Positions 55,625 to 64,000 of a DNA stretch of 64,000 nucleotides are shown piece after piece. Made by a program: the position numbers and the translations under genes. Positions within the stretch are counted from its first letter, which is position 1. The number at the start of each line of letters is the position of its first letter. The DNA is taken from the NCBI GenBank assembly GCA_022592445.1, contig JABYQR010000046.1, positions 62,001 to 126,000 on the forward strand. Reading direction: 5' to 3'. The DNA is from Cytidiella melzeri. Lineage: Eukaryota; Basidiomycota; Agaricomycetes; Polyporales; Irpicaceae. The notes beneath the pieces are model-generated. The model was not told where the DNA came from. It searched no databases and saw only the letters and a program-made list of their open reading frames with translations.

Positions 55625-58416
55625 TCACCTCGCATCGAATTGTTCCATCATTTCCAACACTTGCACCAGATGGCGGTATCCCAGCTGCTGCTGACGCCCC
55701 GAAGCCAACGCTGTCGCAGTTTTTACGACGTTCTTGATTTGGCGTCCGTTGATCTTCTTCTCGCCCAACTGTCTAAGCTCTTCCTTGGACAAACCACCAT
55801 CAGGAATGTCGTCGCCGTGCACCTTGTGCAGAAATGCGACCCAGATCTTCCGCCTTGATTCGGCATTCAGGTCGTGGTACAGCAAAGAGACGTGGATACG
55901 AGATTGGAAAGCCTCGTCAAACACGCGTACACGGTTTGTTGTGAGGAAAAGTATTCCACGAAAATATCTGTCAAGGAACCACACATATCAGCCATTGCTA
56001 CAGACATAAGAAGCCACTTTGGTGAAGCCTTGGCTTACTCTAAGTGTCTTAAGAAGACGGCGACCATGGCGTTACGCTCAATATGATGCAGAGCACGCTC
56101 CTCCAGAAAGACGTCTGCCTCGTCAATGAGGACAACCGCGCCCCAAGTTGCGGAAATCTTGAGAACGCTATTCAAACTAGCGTCGATTTTGCTCGCAGTC
56201 GTACCGAGGTCGCCTGCTCCAATGACGTACAAAGGCTCTGACCGAAATAAAGCGTTCGGATTATGATCAAAATGTCATGAGCCACTTACTGCGTAGATCT
56301 ACGGATATCATGACCGATAAGAATGAAGTATGTGAATAAGAAATCGGAACACTCACATTCACTCATAGCTTCGGCAGTCAGGCTCTTGCCTGAATTGACT
56401 ATAAGTGACATACCTGAGGTTGAAATGACTCTACGCACCTGTACCGGGATTGCCGTAGAGGTTGATGACAAGACCCAAACCTTTACCCTGGATGAAGTCG
56501 TCCATGTATGCTGCGGGGCCTGAGCTGTGGGCTTCGACCAATGTAGTCAAAACAGACTTCTGCTCAGCAGGAATGACGAGGTTCTGATACGCCTCTTCGC
56601 TCCAGTCGAATTTGTTGATAGTGTCAACGGAGAATTCGACTGTCATCATTTCTTGTCAGCGACAGCAAGTCAACGTAATAATTATAGGAGCTCACGCCAC
56701 TGCTTGTCTGAGAGGCTAAATCCGTAAAGCGTCGGTGGGGAGAGCATGAGGTCGTCGTCCGTGAGATCTTCTAACTTGCCTAGCTTATCTTGGGAGGTGA
56801 TTGCTGTCGTAGTACGCATAGAAAACCTGTCGATTTCTACACCTTTCAAGGTTTTTGTCACTTGGGACATCTTGTCATAGTTGGGTATATTGTCCTCGAA
56901 AGCCTCTGCCAATACCGAGTCAGTTCAATTTCATACATAATACAATTGACATACTTCGATCAATCATGACTCTCGAGTCAACCTAACAGGCTTGCATAAG
57001 AGAATCCAACGCGATGCAGCAATGAGTAGAAACTCACGCTAGTTTTCACCGCGTCATACGAGCCTGTTGATCCTCTTCGCCATATATATGCAACTCCCTT
57101 GTATGCTAGGTGGTTCACGCCTCCAGCGAAATCCGCCCACCGCTTCCCACGCGCAATCAGACGTGTCTTCAAGCCCTCATGGCCGTCAGGTCCCGCGTAG
57201 TATTTCATGGGGTAAACACCCAAGGTAGAAATACTCTGTGTACCAGAGAAACCAGGAATGTCAATGACGTTCCCGAGTCTAGCATAGCCAAATTGGACGC
57301 CTTTGGTGCTAACATCTGTCTCTAAATACTCCACGCTGAGGCGCCATACGTATTTCGCTTAGTCCGTCGACGAGCCGGAGCTTTCAAACCAGAGAACAGT
57401 TCCGAGAGATCAAAAATAAGCTAGTTCTGGACGTCTTGCTTTTTGCACTTTTCGGCGTTGATAAGGCGGACAGCGCGAGGCTCTTGCGTCAGAGGACACG
57501 GGATTTGCAAAACTGTCTTGTTTGGAACTAGGATCGCCCAGAGGAGGTCAAAGGTAATCTCGGAATGCTCGAGAAGAGATGCCAGTGTCTCGAGCGTTTC
57601 ACCGTACTCGGTATTCAACCAGTCGAGCAGGTGCGAGAGATGAGCGAATGAGACCGATGACTCTTCCAATGTGGCAAGGTGAGCCGTCAGCTCAGACAAC
57701 CAACTCAGTAGGAGCTGTGGAGTAACCTGCGCAATAACGGGTCAGAAGTCCACCAGATAAAAGCGGTGCTAGAACCCACTCTGAGAGGTTTCGCAGTCCA
57801 AGAGACGCCACCCTGGACGGGTCCGATGACTTCGCCGCCAATCTTACGCAGCTCGTCGCTATGGATCTCAACAAACTTGGCTATTGTGTACGACGGGACT
57901 TTTCCTGTACGGTCGACAGCAGCAGCAGGTGTGAAGCGGCGAACGACCGTGAACGCGAAGCACTGGTACTTGTTCCCTTTCTTTGTTGGTGGCCCTGTAT
58001 GACCGCCCGCCGGCGTGGGCTTGACATCCCACTTTCCGGTAGACGTGTTGAGAACCTCATCGAGAAGCTTCACCTGGAGCACTGTCCCCGGATCTCCACT
58101 GGGTACTTCATCCTCATCCTCCTGATCCCCAGCAGCTCCTTTCGTTGAATCCGCTGCACCTGTAGGATCTTCGTCTGTGGCTTCTCCAGCAGTAGGGATT
58201 GCCATCGGGAGGTCAGGGAACTGCCACGGAATAGGCGGTATATCTGGAACGCAACGGGAGGTCAGAGCACTGAGGTCATGTTGGCTTTGTTGGTACTCTA
58301 GTATATTGCAAGATTGTACTGCACTGGCAGTGCTCCCGGTACTCACCAGACCTTGCACTCCTCTGCGCTGCCTTGATCACGGCCGCACGCGTGACGGATG
58401 GGGTGCTCTGCGACAT
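55625..58416 (-). CDS. AAA+ ATPase with DUF7025 N-terminal region
   Basis: Minus-strand exons 58416-58347, 58243-57780, 57726-57449, 57335-57038, 56982-56955, 56905-56696, 56639-56439, 56389-56357, 56298-56290, 56237-56039 and 55967-55625; about 710 residues. The DUF7025-like half has PIPWQFPDLPM, YTIAKFVEIHS, LLWAILVPNK, GVYPMKYY and HLAYKGVAYIW. The ATPase half has Walker A LYGNPGTGKSLTAEA, Walker B AVVLIDEADVFLEERAL and sensor-1 FLTTNR, and ends INGRQIKNVVKTA. Such proteins are common in fungi, probably remodelling unknown clients. Exon 9 is 9 nt (Y-L-R-K boundary). The exon 3/4 junction is tentative: the canonical intron skips codons YVWRLS that look coding. Confidence 0.85.
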
Positions 58417-58649
58417 GGTGGTAGAGACAACTATGGTGGCGTCAGCTATGAATGCGCGTATCTGGTTTCCTGGTATATCACTGGCAGTGGCACTGCAGTG
58501 TGTTAGACGCGTCTCGCAATTGACCTTCCAAAACTGGGCTCCCGCCTCCCTGATTGAGAATACGGCGCGCCAGGTTCACAGGCCCTTTCCGTAGTGACAA
58601 TCATCTCCTCACCTGCCTTGCAAACGCCATTCTCCCTTGACCGGCAGGC

Positions 58650-61587
58650 ATGGTCTCACCAACGACGTCCGAAGCTTCTTTCATCCTGGTGAATGACACG
58701 GATGAGGGTAGTAGGCAACGAATTGACAAGCATACCTTTGCGCATGACTGGTCATCTCAAGCTACTGGAGGCAAAATACGCATACACGGTCGCCACTTTG
58801 TCGACGCGTACGGTAGAGTGTGCAACTTGCGCGGAGTAAACTTGTCTGGCAGCAGCAAGTCGTGCGTTCTACAACCGCTTCACAATGACCGTCATTGACA
58901 CTCACACAACAGACCGGCCAACGACGACCATGCTACGTTCCCAGCGAACCCGGAGGCGGTGACTTTCGTCGGCCGACCGTTTCCTCTTGAACAGGCACCC
59001 GAGCATTTCTCGCGTTTGAGACGATGGGGGTTCACCTTCAGTAAGTGCGTCGTATGAGCAGACTTTATGACATCCAGCATTGATGTTTGCATCTCTAGTT
59101 CGATTTCTTCTGACATGGGAGGCCGTGGAACATGCAGGACCGTGAGTAATGCTTCACTCGTCTTCAAAGCTAACACTCAAGCTTTGAGATAGAGGAGTGT
59201 ACGATACCGAATATCTTGAATACATCCGTAAACTCCTGGCTCTTCTCCCCGAGTATGGCATGGTAGCCTTCGTGTGCTGTCATCAAGACGTATGGTCTCG
59301 CTACTCTGGTGGCTCCGGGGCTCCCGCGTGGACCTTGTCAGCGGTTGGCTTTGACTTGGACGCACTGGAAGAAACGGGCGCCGCGTGGCTGAAGGGTGTC
59401 AAAGGTGGAGGACACGTCGAGGAGGAGAGAGGGCTGTGGCCTTGTGGATACCAGAAGCTGGCCGCCGCCACAATGGCGTAAGACGATCAACCTGATTCAA
59501 CGTGCAATATGTGTTGATTCTATTCATAGAACGTGCTTCTGGGCTGGCGACACGTTCACTCCGAAGCTAAAGGTGAAAAATCCAGCGGGTGAAGAAGTGT
59601 CGATACAATCTTTCCTCCAAAACACGTTCCTTGACATGTGGGAAATGGTGGCCAAGGCTCTTGGTGATCTGGAGGGTGTGATAGGCTTTGAGGTACGGTT
59701 GGACCTCGTGCTGGACCACAGCCAAAAACTAACTGCCAAACAGATTATGAATGAACCGCATAGAGGATATATAGACTTGCAGTCAATGCACGCATTCGAC
59801 TATAATACAGATTTGCACCTCGGATCAGTTCGTAAGTGCATGTCCTCCTCGTGACGTTCGTTCCTTACGGTAGATTAGCCACACCATTCCAGTCATTCAT
59901 GCTTGGAGCTGGCCATCCAACTGAAGTTGGTGTTTGGACACGATCTTTCCCTATGCCTACCCGTCTGACCGGGAAGGAAGTACTGAACCCCGCTGGCAAG
60001 AAGGTATGGCTTGAAGACGGACCTACTCAAGGTCGTTGTTTGTGGGAAATGCACGGTGTATGGGGATGGGACAAGAACAAGAATGAAGGAGTAGTTTTGC
60101 GGGAGAGTTACTTCATCAAGGACCCAATGACTAATAAGAAAGTACGCCGTTCCATCTGTATCCATGCAAAGCATTTGTACGATCTTCATCCAACAGATAG
60201 ACTGGTACACGGATTATTATTTCCCTCTACTGGAACGTTGGGTTGAACGCGTCAGGGGCGCGTCAAGCAACGAGAAGTTCATTTTCGTAGAAGCTATACC
60301 CAATGAGGTACGCCCAGCATCTCGCAATTGTGAGCTCGCCTGATTTTCCCGTGTATAGTTTTGTCCCAAATCTTGGACTCCACAACATCAACCAAGTAAC
60401 ATGGTTTATGCACCTCACTGGTGGGAATTGTTCTTGATCGTTGCATACCACGAATAACATGGGCATTCTAGGTACGATCTCAATGCGTTGTTCATGAAGG
60501 CGTTCAGCAACTTCTCAGTCAACGTGCAAGGATTGTCAAGAGTCTGTACAAGCTTAGTTCGTGCAAGCTCCAGCCAGACTGATATTTGCATTGATTTCAG
60601 GGGATGTTTCCATTGAAGGCGTTCTACTGGGGACAAAGAGGGGCACGGAACAATTTCTTGTTGCAAATATCAAACATCGCAAACGAGGCCTATCGTGCTC
60701 TTGGCGAAAAGCCGGTTGTAATCGGTGAATGTGGCATACCCATGGACATGAAGTACGTGCCGTCTCTTGCGTTGATGATTTGGCACGGATACTCATCTTG
60801 CGAACAGCAAAGGTGAAGCGTTCACAACCGACAACTGGATGTGGCAGATGCGTATGATGGACGCTATGATTACTGGCTTGGAACGCTCCCTCATTGGCTT
60901 CACGTGAGTGTATCAGTCTTCGTTCTACACACAACCGTTCATATTGCCTTGATTAGACTCTGGAATTATAACCCGGCCAATGACGACACAAGAGGTGACG
61001 ACTGGAACGGGGAAAACTTTTCGTGGTTCAGCAGAGGCCGGGCCTTGCCACCATCGCTCCTCTACCACCACCAATCTGCCCCCACGTTGGATAATGGCGG
61101 ACGCATCCTGCGGAGCGTCGTCAGGCCCTACGCAGCCAAAACGGCCGGCATCCCACTGCGATTCGAGTATGAGGTCAATACGGGCGACTTCAGCTATCAG
61201 TGGATGATTCCTCGTAGCAGCAGCACCGGAGGAGGAGCTGCGGGAGGACCGTCTACGTCAACCCCTCCGCAGACAGGTCATCCTCCGCTGACGTCTTCTG
61301 TCACGGAAATATTCCTCCCTTCATTCATTGCCCATGGTAGCAAAGTCATCGTGCAGGGGTTAGGGAAGAGCGACAGCTTCCGCTACGACGAGTCGCAGCA
61401 GACTCTCTACGTGACCGTTTCGGACAACACGCCTGGGAAGGTTCATGATATTTCTGTTGTGCTTTCTCCTCGCCTCCGTGCGGTTTTCGAACTGAACGAC
61501 TTGTGGAGCGACTTTGGCACGCATTTCCTCGCTGCGGGCGTTGTCATGCTTGCTATAATTGTTCGCTTGATATATGGGTTTTTGTAG
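58650..61587 (+). CDS. GH5 glycosidase, steryl-glucosidase/endoglycoceramidase-related type
   Basis: Thirteen exons: 58650-58858, 58913-59040, 59099-59141, 59193-59477, 59530-59692, 59744-59831, 59879-60141, 60197-60307, 60359-60420, 60472-60541, 60601-60752, 60808-60903 and 60957-61587; introns 47-59 bp; 766 residues. Motifs: GRVCNLRGVNLSGSSK, HFSRLRRWGFTFIRFLLTWE, VCCHQDVWSRYSGGSGAP, the acid/base Glu in IMNEPHRGYIDL and the nucleophile Glu in VVIGECGIPMD. No signal peptide. A C-terminal hydrophobic segment (VVMLAIIVRLIYGFL) may anchor it. This layout matches GH5 subfamily 12 enzymes (EGCrP2/Sgl1) that hydrolyse steryl-beta-glucosides or glucosylceramide. Confidence 0.88.
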
Positions 61588-62345
61588 CTGCCATTCGAGG
61601 ACTCTCGTTACACTTTATACTTGGGATACAGCTAGCAACTCTTCGGCTCTGTTTGGTCTGACGAGATGTATCACACGGTGGGATATAGACCTAAACTGGA
61701 AGCAGAGACGATGATATGGATCAGCACGTTTTCGACAATGGTAGATATTCTTCGTGTGTGTGCAGGTCAAGTGAGCGGTGGACGTGTGGAGAAGAATTTC
61801 GGAAGCTAGATGCATATTTCCCTCATGACCTCTCTCTTTCGCTTGGAACTTTCAGAGTATCGTATGGGAACTTTGCAGTCATAAAATAGTAGCTTCTCGT
61901 CCTCAACGATGTCCCAGTGTCTCTGGGCACCTGCTGGGAGGCTGCGGCCCGCCTATGGACAAGACATTTTAGCGTAGTGCTCAGTTATTCCACCGCCTTC
62001 AGTTTTCAGCTCCCGCCTTGCTCCCATCTGGCATTATCGGCAATGAGCCGACTTTTCTCTCTCGACCACCATGGTCTCGAGTCTCCCTTGTCTGCTCATC
62101 TGCACGTCTTTGGCGTTGCGCGTTGTGATCATTACGATGAATTTGCAGTGGACATCTCTGTCAGTGTACGGGGTCAGCTGCGTGCATCGACATGTGGTGT
62201 CCAATGCTTCTCTTGTAGAACGGGACCAGAGAGAGGCAAGAAGCAACAGCGTACGACACCCAAAGGCGTCAGCGGGTTCGTCCACTGTTGCTTATAATCT
62301 CGCTGGAAATGACACGGCGACTGGGGCTATGTGAAGGGACCCATC
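61588..62345. other. Intergenic, nothing recognised
   Basis: Between the GH5 stop and the GH92 start, with only short motif-free frames. It holds the GH92 promoter. Confidence 0.4.
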
Positions 62346-64000
62346 ATGCGCGGTCTCTACTGCAACCAGCTCGTTGCATGGCTAGGAGCGCTATGCGTCG
62401 CAGCTCAGGTTCAATCCACATATGCTGCGACTACAGCATCTGCCAACAAGACCTCAACCGTCACAAACCCTTCTACGTCGAGTACACACCAAGCGACGTC
62501 GACGAGCTTTTTGTCATCCTTTCCGCCCGCTCCTACTCCTAGTGGCAAGGTGTCAGCCGCGAACCCAGCAAGTCTGGTCAACTTGTTCATTGGGACTACG
62601 AATGGTGGACATGTCTTTCCAGGTACATCAAAATACGGTCCAGTCTCGCGTTATGTGCGCTGACCAGTTACATTGTGCTCAGGCGCTACCCTACCCCATG
62701 GCATGGCCAAGGTAGGGATGGACACTGATTCTCCTGGTAATGTGAGTATAGAATACGTCCCAATATACTGCTGCTTCTGACTATTTGTAGCACGCTGGCT
62801 ACGATGCCAACCCCATTTTCAACGTCACAGGTTTCTCGCAGCTGCATGATGATGGTACGTCTTGCAGTTGTCTAGAGCTATCTGGATCCTCATGCAGGAA
62901 ATGACTTTAGGCACCGGCGGAGTACGTGACGGATTCCACATACTGAATCATCCATTCAACTCTTTTGTAGTCAATACCATTGTCGTTGTTCAAAGTCTTT
63001 CCATTTGCTTTCTGTGGTACCGACGACAAGTTCGAGCAATGCCCAACTTCCCTCGATGGTCGGAAGGTCCTGAGGAAGACTCTGAGCGACGGTGAGGAAG
63101 CCCCACCCTTCACCTTATGTTTGCTAAGCATATATTGTCACAGGCTCTCCGGATGATTTTGCAGAGCCTGGTTATTTCGCCAGCAATCTGGTATGTTCGC
63201 AATCATCAACTTTCTTCGTGTGCTTATCATGAATAATTCCCATCAGTCTACCAATATACGCGTAGAACTCACCTCAACTCGTAGAACAGCACTGCATAGG
63301 TGAGTAGTACGCGTTGCAAGCGTAGAACTCTTGCTAAAGCTGCACAGATACACGTTCCCTGCGGGAACTCAAAACCCAAGGATCATGGTCGACGTGACAA
63401 ATGACGGGCAACAAAGCAGTACTGATCCAATCATGTTGCTTAACGGTACAACTGCGCGTGTTACTGGCAAGTGGCTCTATGGTTCACTCATCAACGTACT
63501 TCTTACACCGAGAGCGCAGGCGGTGCATCGTTTGCTGCCTCGTTTGGTCCTGGCAGATACCGTGCATTCACTTGTGTAGATTTCAAAGGTGACGGGTTCG
63601 ACCTCGTAAGTATCTCTTTCGTTGCGATCCAGGCTTTTTTGTTGACTCGCATGAGCTGTAAGGGAACGCCCAGACAATCTGGAGCATTCCTTGGGAATTC
63701 TGGAATACAGCAGACCACAAACTTCCAGCAGCTGTATTTCGGCAAGTGGACTGTTTATGCTACGAATTGATCCCATCTGAATATTTTTGTAGGATTTCGC
63801 GAGCAGTTGGGAACATTATTCACGTTTAGTCCGCGTGCAGCAAATAGTAAGCTTTGACAAACGTCATGGCGCATCGACTGAATTTGCCTCATATAGGTCC
63901 AACCTCGATCCTCGTACGAGTTGGAGTATCCTTCATCTCATCTGATCAAGCATGTGCGAACGCCGAGTCAGAAATCCCTACGTTTGACTTTGACGGCGTT
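62346..64000 (+). CDS. GH92 alpha-1,2-mannosidase, 5' part (runs off the window)
   Basis: Exons placed: 62346-62622, 62683-62741, 62791-62854, 62911-62921 (11 nt), 62971-63091, 63144-63190, 63247-63299, 63348-63470 and 63515-63605. A further exon near 63690-63755 has uncertain edges, then come 63793-63846 and 63897 to the end. Signal peptide MRGLYCNQLVAWLGALCVAA, then a Ser/Thr linker. GH92 N-terminal motifs: NLFIGTTNGGHVFPGAT, HGMAKVGMDTDSPGNHAGYD, FSQLHDDGTGG, SLFKVFPF and FAASFGPGRYRAFTCVDF. These calcium-dependent enzymes trim mannose from glycans or mannoprotein. The catalytic domain lies beyond 64000. Confidence 0.85.

Noticed and set aside
1..64000. CRISPR arrays, rRNA and bacterial operon features
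   Set aside because: The DNA is fungal with spliced genes; no regularly spaced repeats, rRNA blocks or convincing tRNA cloverleafs were seen by eye.

Overview
The window looks like genomic DNA of a basidiomycete, most likely an agaricomycete. Coding regions are split by many short GT-AG introns (mostly 44-78 bp). Several predicted proteins belong to families I know mainly from mushrooms: a But2-C-terminal-like membrane protein, a DUF7025-type AAA ATPase, a seven-TM protein, UstYa-like proteins, a steryl-glucosidase-type GH5 and a GH92 alpha-mannosidase. No organism name can be read from the sequence. All splice sites below were placed by eye from reading frame and GT-AG rules.

Positions 1-22.5 kb are a nested transposon block. 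A 5'-truncated LINE (minus strand) ends near 2490. Next comes a decayed Ty3/gypsy chromovirus, element A, from about 2490 to about 20325. Its gag is interrupted by two solo LTRs of another family in opposite orientations (3584-4855 and 5107-5726). The first of these carries a further 564-bp LTR-like insert. A 1.84-kb minus-strand insertion (9849-11692) splits the end of its integrase. A young, complete gypsy, element B (12703-19929, duplication TAGAA), sits inside its 3' LTR. Both gypsies share an extra reading frame (ORF0) before gag. A degraded DDE-transposase remnant follows (to about 22.5 kb).

Positions 22.5-28.6 kb hold host genes: an Rsc7/Npl6-like chromatin-remodelling subunit (minus) divergent from a DUF1308/C7orf25-like gene (plus), then a But2-like membrane protein (minus).

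Positions 29.8-35 kb contain tiny signal-peptide-bearing ORFs, one of them in a tandem duplication. That duplication is interrupted by a young LINE copy that carries only ORF1.

Positions 36-47.7 kb hold two UstYa-like genes flanking a GNAT acetyltransferase and a seven-TM protein, a small beta-trefoil-like protein, and a 13-exon GH2 beta-mannosidase.

Positions 48.9-64 kb hold a membrane-anchored FkbM-type methyltransferase, a pseudogene copy of the beta-trefoil-like gene, an isochorismatase-like hydrolase with a copia-like LTR just upstream, a 3' retrotranscript fragment, a YCII-domain protein, the DUF7025 AAA ATPase, the GH5 enzyme and the 5' part of a GH92 gene that runs off the window. 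Three of these genes contain microexons of 9, 11 and 18 nt. Together the host genes suggest housekeeping functions plus glycan breakdown and secondary metabolism; no single pathway links them all.
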